From IMG/VR virus record IMGVR_UViG_3300029309_000050, positions 1 through 55,857 of that record: a stretch of 55,857 nucleotides of DNA. One strand, written 5' to 3'. The notes beneath the pieces were generated by a model, which did not search any database, had not been told where the DNA came from, and saw only the letters and a list, made by a program, of their open reading frames with translations. Each line of letters begins with the position of its first letter. Positions within the stretch are counted from its first letter, which is position 1. The stretch is from a virus. Position numbers and translations under genes: made by a program. Positions 48,382 to 55,857 of this stretch are shown piece after piece.

Positions 48382-50796
48382 TTATCTTGGTTCAAATTGT
48401 TCTAAACCAAATCCGCCTAGATTATCAAAACCTGCAGATTCAAAATCTTTTGGCGGTTTACCAGTTTTTCTCTGGTCAATTAACTCGCTTTGTTGAGTTG
48501 CTTGTATTTTTGTTCTTTCGTCTTTTCGGTCTTCTTTATATTTGTCTTTATTTTTAATTACGTCTGCTTCGCGTTCTTTAAGCGACATGTTTAATTGAAA
48601 TTCAAATTCCATTAATTCTTTTTTAATTGCTGCTTCTCTTTCAAGTTTTGCAATATCAAATTGGCTCTGTGCTTGAGCGATTCTAACTTTGCTTTCGGCT
48701 AAGCTTTGTTGTTTTTGCATATCCGCTGCTGCTGCTGCTTGAGCTGATTGCGCATTAGCTTGAGATTGCATTTGAATATTTTGTTGTGCTAAAGCTCTAT
48801 CTGCTTCCTGTTTTTTCTTTCTTCTTAACTTTAACAACTGATTTGCTAATTTTAAATTTCTAATTTCTCTAACATCTATAGCATCTTCAAGTTCAATTTG
48901 TTTTTGAGCTAAAGCAACTTGTATATTATTTTCTAATAATTGTTTTTCTTCTGTATCAGGCGCTAACTCTAAAAATATTCCAAAGTCATGCAAGTGTAAT
49001 TCTTTTATTTCTTCTAATGTTGCAACATCAAATTTACCTAATGATTGTATAAATGATTGATTAGTATTTCCATATTCTAATACATCAGAAATTCTTAAAG
49101 AAACCGATTCTGCTGTTTTTAATGTTACATATAATCCACCCTGTAGTATATGTCTTGTAGCTGTATTACTATTAGCCGCTGCTAATTTTTGTACACCAAC
49201 CAAAGCATTTTTATCAGGTAGTGCCCCATCTCGTGCTTCATTCAATCCTGTAACATCTCTTAACATTTGCAAGTAATAATTATAGGATTGTATTAAACTT
49301 GCAATTTTAGTATTACCACCGCCTGCTCTTAATTCTTGAATAGGTACTCTTCCCTGATTAAATTCACCGTCTTGATTCATTGATCTACCAATAACGGAAC
49401 CTGTTTGAAAATACATATTCAACGCTTCTTGTGGATTGTAATTTGTACCATTACCTAAATCCACTTCAGCAATGCCGTCCGCATCTAGGAACACGCCGTC
49501 TGGTACCATTCTTGAAAGAACCTGCTGTAATTTTAGATGCGTTATTTGAATCATATCTGCAAATGTGGTCATTCTGCCGACTAATGATTCAGGCTTACCT
49601 TTATATATTCTTGGTGCTACAATATTATAACTCATTTGTACCTTTGTAATATCGGACTTTGGTCTTGTCATGTTAGTTGCTTTATTCCATCTTAACATCA
49701 TATCATGACCAACTATCTTAGCGCCTTCGTATAAACATTCAATTGAACGATTTACTTTTTCAAATCTTGCTCTTGCGTCTTTTGGTGGATCAAAGAAATC
49801 TGTTTTTTCTATTGCTTTATCAGCACCTGTTGCTGTTTGTTTAATTTTATAAACTTGATTTTCAAAAGTTTTATATTCAAAATATAATATTTGAACGTAA
49901 TTTTTATCTTGATCTAAAGAATCACTGTATGCTTTTCTAGATATTCTATTACCACCTTTGTTTTGTATATCTTCAATATCTTGATTGCTTAATTGAGGAA
50001 ATTGTTTTTTAAGCTCCATAATTGAAACTTTTCTTATTTCTCCTACATAATATATATCATCAAAATAAGGTGATTCTGTATATGAATATACTAAATCAGC
50101 CGGGTCTACGTATTCTAATTTTATTCCCTCCGCTGTGTTAAAGCTATTTTTAATACAACCAATACCTAAAACACATATATCGTAATCTAATCTTTTCTTT
50201 AATAAATTATATTTATTTGATAAAAACACATTATCAATAGCTTGTTCTTGTGCAATTTCTATAGATTGTTTATAGTTTAATTGCATATGAAGATTTAATT
50301 CTTCAGGATTTTCAGGTATAGATGCAGGATCATTTGATAATGTTCTCACTCCTAAAGCTTCCTCCATTTCCATTGCAAATTGTTTTGCATACATATCATT
50401 TAGCATATCTTGAACAAACTGCGTTCTTTGTTTAGAAGCGGATTCATCAACTGAAAATGCTTTTAAATTATATGTTCTTTCTTGTATTCCATTTACAACT
50501 ATATCTACAAACTTAGGTATAATAGGAACTGGTTTCCAATCTAAATTTAAATATGACAAATCGCCATTAATAGATAATTCGTCTTTATATTTTTGTATAC
50601 TCTGTTCTCCTCTTGCATATAACCTTAGTCTATGAAACTGGTCTCTATTTGCAAAATAACGTGTACTACCTGAATCTTTTTTAAACCATTCTGATTCTAT
50701 AGCTTTTGCAACTTGCAAACCATATTTTAAATCAGCTTTCTCAGCGCTAGGAACTGCCTGGCTTGGAAAAGAACCTTTTGTTACTACTTTTGACAT
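48382..50796 (-). CDS. Portal protein
   Basis: 804 residues. Located directly after TerL (stop and start adjacent) and before the scaffold-like gene, which is the expected portal position. N-terminal helical part (KADLKYGLQVAKAIESEWF ... ANRDQFHRLRLYARGEQSIQKYKDEL), central clip/stem sequences with KFVDIVVNGIQERTYNLKAFSVDE, and a long Gln/Ala helical barrel region near the C-terminus (LAQQNIQMQSQANAQSAQAAAAAD). It forms the dodecameric DNA entry ring. Confidence 0.82.
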   Translation of the reverse strand: MSKVVTKGSFPSQAVPSAEKADLKYGLQVAKAIESEWFKKDSGSTRYFANRDQFHRLRLYARGEQSIQKYKDELSINGDLSYLNLDWKPVPIIPKFVDIVVNGIQERTYNLKAFSVDESASKQRTQFVQDMLNDMYAKQFAMEMEEALGVRTLSNDPASIPENPEELNLHMQLNYKQSIEIAQEQAIDNVFLSNKYNLLKKRLDYDICVLGIGCIKNSFNTAEGIKLEYVDPADLVYSYTESPYFDDIYYVGEIRKVSIMELKKQFPQLSNQDIEDIQNKGGNRISRKAYSDSLDQDKNYVQILYFEYKTFENQVYKIKQTATGADKAIEKTDFFDPPKDARARFEKVNRSIECLYEGAKIVGHDMMLRWNKATNMTRPKSDITKVQMSYNIVAPRIYKGKPESLVGRMTTFADMIQITHLKLQQVLSRMVPDGVFLDADGIAEVDLGNGTNYNPQEALNMYFQTGSVIGRSMNQDGEFNQGRVPIQELRAGGGNTKIASLIQSYNYYLQMLRDVTGLNEARDGALPDKNALVGVQKLAAANSNTATRHILQGGLYVTLKTAESVSLRISDVLEYGNTNQSFIQSLGKFDVATLEEIKELHLHDFGIFLELAPDTEEKQLLENNIQVALAQKQIELEDAIDVREIRNLKLANQLLKLRRKKKQEADRALAQQNIQMQSQANAQSAQAAAAADMQKQQSLAESKVRIAQAQSQFDIAKLEREAAIKKELMEFEFQLNMSLKEREADVIKNKDKYKEDRKDERTKIQATQQSELIDQRKTGKPPKDFESAGFDNLGGFGLEQFEPR

Positions 50797-53007
50797 CTAT
50801 TGTATTATTTTTGAAATATTTCCTTTGTTATTGTATTTAGCAAAACTAAAGTTAACTTTACTATTTAATTGTTTTATTTGTTTAGGTACGTATAAATTTT
50901 TATTACAAGCCATGATTGCTAACCCAGAGCTTATAGCCGCATCAAATTTTGTTCTTTTATTTATATCAAATTTTGACCAATCATTTAATGTCTCATTAAA
51001 ATACATATTTCCGTGAGAGCCGTCTATTTTAATTCCAACATGCTCGTTTATATAGCTTTCGATCGCTGAGGCATGAGCCTGCCTTATATCTTCACTTGAG
51101 TTTGGTATACCACCTATTTCTTTTTCAGCAACAGATAATTTATTCCAAACTTTATCAGGTCTATTCATTGAATAACCTCTATAGCCTCTTCTTTTTAAAT
51201 AATATAATAATCTTGGTTTATTATTTTCTGCTAATATCGGCATGCCATAAAACACTAAAGCCATTAAAACATCTTCAAAAAACATTTCAGCTGTTTGTGG
51301 TCTAGCTATATATTCAAGAAAAAATTGATTAGCAGGAATATTTTCCATACTAAATTTAGTTAAACCGTGTAAAGAGCCTTTAGAGCCTTTGCCGTCTGTT
51401 GTTCCTGATATATCATAGCTATCACAACCAAACGCGCCCATATGTTCATTACCAGGATATTTTATATTATTCTTTAATAATATATTGTTTTGATATTTTA
51501 AATCTGGTACCCAACTAACTTTAAATCTCCCATTTGGATTTGGTGTAAATTGTACTTTAGAATCTTTAATACCGTTTTTCCAAGAAAAAGTACCTTGCGT
51601 TAATAGCGCATTATATTTAGCTTCTTCATTAAAATCTATTTGCTCATAAATTTTTGCTAAATTAAAAATACTATTTTTTGTTTCATCCCTAAAGGCATGC
51701 TCTTCTGTTCTAGGGAATTGTCTATAAAATTCATTTAAAGCGTCTTGATCTCCTTTTAAGCCTTCAACTTCGTTTTCCCAATGTTCAATAACCCCGATGC
51801 CAATATATTGCCCGTAATTATCTTGAACTTCTTTTTCTGGTGTATTGAATACAGGTAATCCAAAAGAATCAATGAATCCCTCGAAGTTCCACTCCATAGG
51901 TATGAACAAACTATATAGTCCCGAGCGAGTCTGTCCATTGCGGTTTCTTTTTGTAACATCTGAGTCATTATATAATTTTTTAAAGTTCCCACCGCCTTTA
52001 TCTAATGAGTTGCTTGTTGAACCCATCATACACTTTCCTATAACTCGACTACCTAATCTAAGCGTTGTCTTAGTGACCCTCCAGTTGTTGAGGATGTTCT
52101 CGGGCCTCTCCCATTTGCCTGCTTCGTCGTGGACAAGGAGTGCAAGTTTTTCACCGTCATAGGAGTTGTCACCGGTGTTTTTCCAATCGATGGTGGTGTC
52201 CAATCCCTCGAGCTCCTCGGCCCTTTGCTTCGAGAGTAATTTCTTACGTGTAAATTTACTTGCGGGTACACGATATGCCAATTCGGTTTTGGGTCTATCC
52301 ATACCGTCTTGTATTGGTTTAAAAAAGAATGGGTAGTTAACTGATATGGGTACCACCTTATCAGTGAACATTTTTTTTGCGTCAGCTCCAGACTTGGATA
52401 AAATCCCGTACCTAGCATCACTTGATATGGTTGCCAAATTAACAACTTCTCCTGATGCCATAAATGAAAACCCAGATCTTCTGTTTTTAAGATAGCACAT
52501 TCCATAAGATCGCTCGTCCGCTTTACAGGCTTCCCAGAATAAAAAGAATAATCTGTTTGCTTCTCGAAACTCTGGCCTGCCAACATCAATCTTGGTCCAC
52601 TGCAAGTACATGTAATGAGTACCAGTAATATAAGTATTAACCCCTTTATTACTGAACCAATACCCTTGTTCCCTTTTAGTAAACTCTTCATCTATATAAT
52701 TATGCCACTTATTTTGAAATTCAACCGGTAAATCTTTCCAGTCAAATATTGTTTTAATCGCCTTTAATTCTTTAGGCAAAGGAAATACTTCCCATTTGTT
52801 ATTACCTTTAAAAACATTTTTAGGTTTTGGTAATGCTATCCGCAGATTTTGGATTTCATATATTTCACCAATTTCACCAGTTTTTGATATAACGATAATA
52901 TCGTGCTCTTTATTATATCCATATTTCCACTTTTTAGACTTGTTTAATCTTTTTATTGTGTTTATTTTAACAGGCTCTATAACCTTATATAAACTTTGTT
53001 GATACAT
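50797..53007 (-). CDS. Terminase large subunit
   Basis: 736 residues. A variant Walker A (LKNRRSGFS, ~173-181; the usual GKT/S is absent), Walker B KLALLVHDEAGKW with D294-E295, and the nuclease domain starting GAFGCDSYDISG (D529). Large terminases of this group in flavobacterial and crAss-like phages also have atypical A motifs, from memory. It packages DNA into proheads. A 90-residue gene just upstream may encode the small subunit. Confidence 0.85.
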   Translation of the reverse strand: MYQQSLYKVIEPVKINTIKRLNKSKKWKYGYNKEHDIIVISKTGEIGEIYEIQNLRIALPKPKNVFKGNNKWEVFPLPKELKAIKTIFDWKDLPVEFQNKWHNYIDEEFTKREQGYWFSNKGVNTYITGTHYMYLQWTKIDVGRPEFREANRLFFLFWEACKADERSYGMCYLKNRRSGFSFMASGEVVNLATISSDARYGILSKSGADAKKMFTDKVVPISVNYPFFFKPIQDGMDRPKTELAYRVPASKFTRKKLLSKQRAEELEGLDTTIDWKNTGDNSYDGEKLALLVHDEAGKWERPENILNNWRVTKTTLRLGSRVIGKCMMGSTSNSLDKGGGNFKKLYNDSDVTKRNRNGQTRSGLYSLFIPMEWNFEGFIDSFGLPVFNTPEKEVQDNYGQYIGIGVIEHWENEVEGLKGDQDALNEFYRQFPRTEEHAFRDETKNSIFNLAKIYEQIDFNEEAKYNALLTQGTFSWKNGIKDSKVQFTPNPNGRFKVSWVPDLKYQNNILLKNNIKYPGNEHMGAFGCDSYDISGTTDGKGSKGSLHGLTKFSMENIPANQFFLEYIARPQTAEMFFEDVLMALVFYGMPILAENNKPRLLYYLKRRGYRGYSMNRPDKVWNKLSVAEKEIGGIPNSSEDIRQAHASAIESYINEHVGIKIDGSHGNMYFNETLNDWSKFDINKRTKFDAAISSGLAIMACNKNLYVPKQIKQLNSKVNFSFAKYNNKGNISKIIQ

Positions 53008-53279
53008 TATTTTGATCTTTTTTCTGCAAAACCTTTAAATGTATCTTGCTTTTGTTCAATTGTTTTACCTTCTAATAATGCTTTTTCTTCTTCAATTCTG
53101 TTTAATATTTCAAATGCATCAAATATTGCAAGCTTTTTTGTTGCCGCCGCATTTTTTAATCTATCTGCAGAAATATCGTCTTCAGTTTCTACTATAGGTT
53201 CTTTAGCAACTTTAATAAGTTCTTTTACAGCTTTATGTCCAGCTTGGATTATATTCTGTTTCGTTTCCTTTACGTTCAT
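53007..53279 (-). CDS. Possible terminase small subunit
   Basis: 90 residues, helical and charged: KETKQNIIQAGHKAVKELIKVAKEPIVE ... DRLKNAAATKKLAIFDAFEILNRIEEEKALLEG. Immediately upstream of TerL with a 1-base overlap, the place where a DNA-recognising small subunit is expected. No helix-turn-helix is evident, so the assignment rests on position and shape. Its start overlaps the previous gene by 47 bp. Confidence 0.5.
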   Translation of the reverse strand: MNVKETKQNIIQAGHKAVKELIKVAKEPIVETEDDISADRLKNAAATKKLAIFDAFEILNRIEEEKALLEGKTIEQKQDTFKGFAEKRSK

Positions 53280-53817
53280 ATTTAATAGTTATAAATTTAG
53301 TTAATACTCTATATAATCTTTCGCCATCAATAATGAATTCGTATTCACCACTGGGCATAAATCCAACCAAATCATTAACTTTAATTTTGTTAAAATTTTT
53401 ATTTAAATATTTAACTATACCTCGTAAAGGTATTTCTTTTTCTATAATATTATTTGATTTAATTGGTTTTATAAAACAATAATCTTTTGGTGCATACCAT
53501 ATATTATTTCTTTTATATAAAAATATTTGATCTGCTGTTACAAAATATTTATTTTCTTTCCAGTAGCTTCGACTATTTTTTTCTATACCCTTAGCATCAT
53601 GAAATCTTCTAAAAACATTATGGTGTACAATTACTTCATCGCCAACTTTTATTTCAGTTTTTTCTGATTTAGGCAATGCTGTCACTATACCGACACGACT
53701 AACATATCGATGATCAGCTAATTCTGAATTAAGAATTAACTCTGTACCATCGATATATTTTTTATTGTCGTATCTTTCTTGTTTTGGTTTGATTATAAAA
53801 TTAAATATACTCTGCAT
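53233..53817 (-). CDS. Two-domain GroES-like protein
   Basis: 194 residues with two successive co-chaperonin-type barrels. First: RVGIVTALPKSEKTEIKVGDEVIVHHNVFRRFHDAKG ... FVTADQIFLYKR (~41-105). Second: YCFIKPIKSNNIIEKEIPLRGIVKYLNKNFNKIKVNDLVGFMPSGEYEFIIDGERLYRVLTKFI (~112-178). The K-V-G-D-E-V-I-V-H motif is typical. It may serve as an alternative cap for the phage or host chaperonin during capsid folding. It lies just before the terminase genes, far from groEL/groES. Confidence 0.65.
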   Translation of the reverse strand: MQSIFNFIIKPKQERYDNKKYIDGTELILNSELADHRYVSRVGIVTALPKSEKTEIKVGDEVIVHHNVFRRFHDAKGIEKNSRSYWKENKYFVTADQIFLYKRNNIWYAPKDYCFIKPIKSNNIIEKEIPLRGIVKYLNKNFNKIKVNDLVGFMPSGEYEFIIDGERLYRVLTKFITIKYERKGNETEYNPSWT

Positions 53818-54035
53818 TAATATTCTAAATTATACTCAACTGCAATAGCCATATTTTTATTAAAATCTTTCCAAGGTAAAACTTCTTTACCTTTTTTTAT
53901 AAAAATTGAAAATTTATCAGATTGTTCAACTATTTCAGAAATAGTATGGCCGCCATAAACTTCTTGGCCAACAGAATAATGCATTGCATCATTTTTATAA
54001 TCTTTACCTATGCTGATTTTTCTTACCAGTGACAT
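53817..54035 (-). CDS. Small hypothetical protein
   Basis: 72 residues (MSLVRKISIGKDYKNDAMHYSVGQEVYGGHTISEIVEQSDKFSIFIKKGKEVLPWKDFN ...), beta-rich. The pattern KDAMHYxVGQxVxGGHxIxxI is typical of small marine phage proteins near TerL. Its stop shares a base with the next start. Function unknown. Confidence 0.6.
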   Translation of the reverse strand: MSLVRKISIGKDYKNDAMHYSVGQEVYGGHTISEIVEQSDKFSIFIKKGKEVLPWKDFNKNMAIAVEYNLEY

Positions 54036-54040
54036 GATTG

Positions 54041-54292
54041 TTATTCTGTGGTTTTAGCAACTTCCTCTACGTCCTTAAAAGTACCGTCTTGTAAATTAAC
54101 AGTAACTTTACCATATTGCTTTTCTAAATTATTTTGTAATTTATTAAGATCGCTTTGAAAATTGTTAGAGGCATGCAGTAGTTGGTGTTTTTGCATTTCA
54201 ATATTACCTAGCTGAGCAGCTGCATTATTTATTTTAGCTACTAATTCTTGTAATTCTTTTAATTGTTCTTTGGTTATTTTATTTTCACTCAT
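54041..54292 (-). CDS. Coiled-coil small protein
   Basis: 83 residues, one long coiled coil (KITKEQLKELQELVAKINNAAAQLGNIEMQKHQLLHASNNFQSDLNKLQNNLEKQ) with a short beta tail (YGKVTVNLQDGTFKDVEE). The heptad pattern resembles prefoldin-like or bridging proteins, seen in small phage proteins before TerL. Function unknown. Confidence 0.65.
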   Translation of the reverse strand: MSENKITKEQLKELQELVAKINNAAAQLGNIEMQKHQLLHASNNFQSDLNKLQNNLEKQYGKVTVNLQDGTFKDVEEVAKTTE

Positions 54293-54364
54293 TGGTTTTA
54301 ATTTTTAAATATTTAATTATACTATATTTTATTAATTACTTGTTTTACAGGTTTTCTAAATTAA

Positions 54365-54685
54365 TTATTCACCCGCAAAAGGACTATGGTATGTTTTAGA
54401 AACAGGATTCTTTTTTAAATCTATATTTTTTTTAATAGTTGCTTTTAAAGCATCTACTTCTAAACCAGCTTCTAACCATCCAATTATATCTGATTCTTTT
54501 AAATCAGCATATTCTGTAAAATTATCTTTATCAAAATCTACAGAATGAGTTCCAATCATATTATCAGTATAATCACCTTCTGACCCATTTAAACCGTAAT
54601 GAACAGTATAAATAACATCAGATTTACCTTCGTGAGATATATGCGCATCTAATGCATATATATTCCATTTATAAGTTATTGCCAT
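54365..54685 (-). CDS. Small structural-like protein
   Basis: 106 residues. AITYKWNIYALDAHISHEGKSDVIYTVHYGLNGSEGDYTDNMIGTHSVDFDKDNF with a Trp-containing tail; resembles the small cyanophage/marine phage family with V-x-V-W-x-Y-x-A ... DVVxTVHWxL that lies by tail genes. It overlaps the S74 fibre gene by 17 bp. Probable minor virion or assembly protein. Confidence 0.6.
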   Translation of the reverse strand: MAITYKWNIYALDAHISHEGKSDVIYTVHYGLNGSEGDYTDNMIGTHSVDFDKDNFTEYADLKESDIIGWLEAGLEVDALKATIKKNIDLKKNPVSKTYHSPFAGE

Positions 54686-55857
54686 TTTTTATTTGTTTTT
54701 TAAGTTGTTCTATTTCTGTTTTTAATTCTTTAACTGCTTCAATTAAATATCCAGTAAGGTTACCGTAGGCAACACTTAATGTACCGTCATTATCAGTTAC
54801 TAATTCTGGTGCTATTTTTTGTATTTCTTGCGCTATAACACCACTACTATCTTTACCGGTATCTTTTCTAGTAAAGCTAACACCACGCATATTGTATACT
54901 TTAGAGCCGTCTAAAGTTTTGATATTTTCTTTTAATTTTATATCTGAAAAAGCTACAACATCACTTGACGCTAATACAGACCCTGTAACGTGAAGTTTTT
55001 GAGATGGCGATGTATTTCCAATACCTATATTTCCAGTGTTTGCAATAACTAAATTATTACTAACATTATTTGATCCAAAAGACATCTGACCGCTATCTCT
55101 ATTATATATAAAAGCATTTGTTCCTGATTTATTAATTAATAAAGCATCACCAGTTCCTGTACCGTTATCAGCATCTGAAAGATATATTTGTCCTGAGCTG
55201 CCGGCTTGACCTACAACATGAAGATTACCGCCTGGCGAAGTTGTTCCAATGCCTACTCGACCTGAACTATCAATAGTAAATCTATCATTTGTGCCTAATT
55301 GACTGTTATCTGATATTTTAAATTTATCGCTATCAGAAGCATCTATACCCATACAAAAAGTGTTACCACCATTCGTAACAAAACTCATACTTGCATCTCT
55401 TGTTGTTGAGCCTGTTTCTATTTTAAAAGTCGGAAAATCAGTATCTGCTGAACTTTTAATATGTAAAATATTTGTATCTACTAAACTTGTTCTACCAATA
55501 GCTACTCCGCCGCCAGATGTTATACGCATTCTTTCTGTATCTTCAGTAAATAATTGTATAGTTTTACCTGAATCTTCAGCGTTAAATTTTAAATCACCAT
55601 CAGTTTTTATTTCAGCAGTTCCACTGCCAACATTTCTAAGTAATATTGTTTTTGATTGGTTTGCTGCACTATCTAATCTTAATGTATTTCCTGTTCCAAA
55701 AATTTCTAATTTAGCACCAGGCGAGGTAGTTCCGATTCCTACGTTTCCTGACGAATCCAGTCGCATTCTTTCTGTACCACTTGTATAACTTCTTATTTGG
55801 CTAATACTTCCACTTCCCGCCCTAAGTTGTAATAAACCACCATTACCTGATTCATTG
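54669..55857 (-). CDS. Tail fibre, C-terminal part with S74 chaperone
   Basis: Open to the right edge; 396 codons before the stop. Repeats of SSGNVGIGTTSPGAKL and variants form the fibre shaft. The C-terminal SDIKLKENIKTLDGSKVYNMRGVSFTRKD ... IAQEIQKIAPELV ... YLIEAVKELKTEIEQLKKQ is the S74 intramolecular chaperone. Cleavage occurs before the Ser of SDIK, and a trailing coiled coil trimerises the domain. The frame continues upstream of the Met at 55766 to the edge. Joining with 1-440 gives a full fibre of 542 residues. Confidence 0.85.
   Translation of the reverse strand, partial: NESGNGGLLQLRAGSGSISQIRSYTSGTERMRLDSSGNVGIGTTSPGAKLEIFGTGNTLRLDSAANQSKTILLRNVGSGTAEIKTDGDLKFNAEDSGKTIQLFTEDTERMRITSGGGVAIGRTSLVDTNILHIKSSADTDFPTFKIETGSTTRDASMSFVTNGGNTFCMGIDASDSDKFKISDNSQLGTNDRFTIDSSGRVGIGTTSPGGNLHVVGQAGSSGQIYLSDADNGTGTGDALLINKSGTNAFIYNRDSGQMSFGSNNVSNNLVIANTGNIGIGNTSPSQKLHVTGSVLASSDVVAFSDIKLKENIKTLDGSKVYNMRGVSFTRKDTGKDSSGVIAQEIQKIAPELVTDNDGTLSVAYGNLTGYLIEAVKELKTEIEQLKKQIKNGNNL

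Noticed and set aside
1-55857. CRISPR arrays, insertion sequences, integrase or attachment sites
   Set aside because: No regularly spaced repeats with unique spacers, transposase or recombinase genes, or flanking repeats were seen.

Overview
The window reads as the complete or near-complete genome of a tailed, strictly lytic-looking marine phage, cut at an arbitrary point inside a tail-fibre gene. A minus-strand gene starting at 440 runs off the left edge, and an open minus-strand frame runs off the right edge. Joined end to end they keep frame and give one 542-residue fibre with a C-terminal S74 chaperone domain. A circular or circularly permuted molecule of 55,857 bp is therefore the simplest reading. 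The DNA is AT-rich. Genes are packed with ATGA or TAATG overlaps and mostly lack Shine-Dalgarno sequences; A/T-rich tracts precede the starts. Two exported proteins carry signal peptides ending in FTQS or INGQ. Together these suggest a Bacteroidota (flavobacterial) host; this is an inference, not a proof. The set TerL ~736 aa, portal ~804, capsid ~467, ring proteins, a 1069-aa 'stabilization'-type protein and a giant internal protein is podovirus-like and distantly crAss-like in order.

Layout: a control region (7989-8331) separates two divergent units. Rightward (8332-25602) lies the early/replication arm. It starts with many small unknown genes, an origin-like noncoding stretch (8979-9468) and two tRNA-like RNAs (10787-10890, 12088-12192). 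Next come an HTH protein, a sigma-70-like factor, an ERF annealing protein with a RecB-type nuclease, SSB, a T7-gp4-like primase-helicase, ThyA, a GIY-YIG/MazG fusion, a second MazG-like protein, a T7-endonuclease-I-like resolvase and class I ribonucleotide reductase (NrdB, NrdA). No DNA or RNA polymerase and no integrase was recognised. Leftward (7988 to 1, then 55857 to 25599) lies the virion arm. It begins with a 2OG-oxygenase-like protein, tail proteins, GroEL/GroES, a cluster of Lys/Arg-rich miniproteins, a holin and fibres. TerL, portal, scaffold-like protein, capsid, ring and tail proteins and a 2131-aa polyvalent internal protein follow. The arm ends with an outer-membrane-type barrel, a secreted thioredoxin-fold protein and an M15 endolysin. 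The two arms converge with a 4-bp overlap at 25599-25602.

The most striking unexplained signal is a nine-copy element in the early arm, TNAAYACG-N9-GGATAATATAA, always with exactly 9 bp between its halves and always just upstream of a gene start, usually sharing the stop codon of the previous gene. It looks like a phage-specific promoter set, possibly read by the phage's own sigma factor. Also notable are iteron-like TGTATAGCA repeats beside a cruciform and paired TGACGTATTGTCA operators, a GC-rich island (58% by hand count) at the divergent junction, two oversized tRNA-like RNAs, and a cysteine micro-ORF beside a thioredoxin-fold protein that has lost its CxxC.
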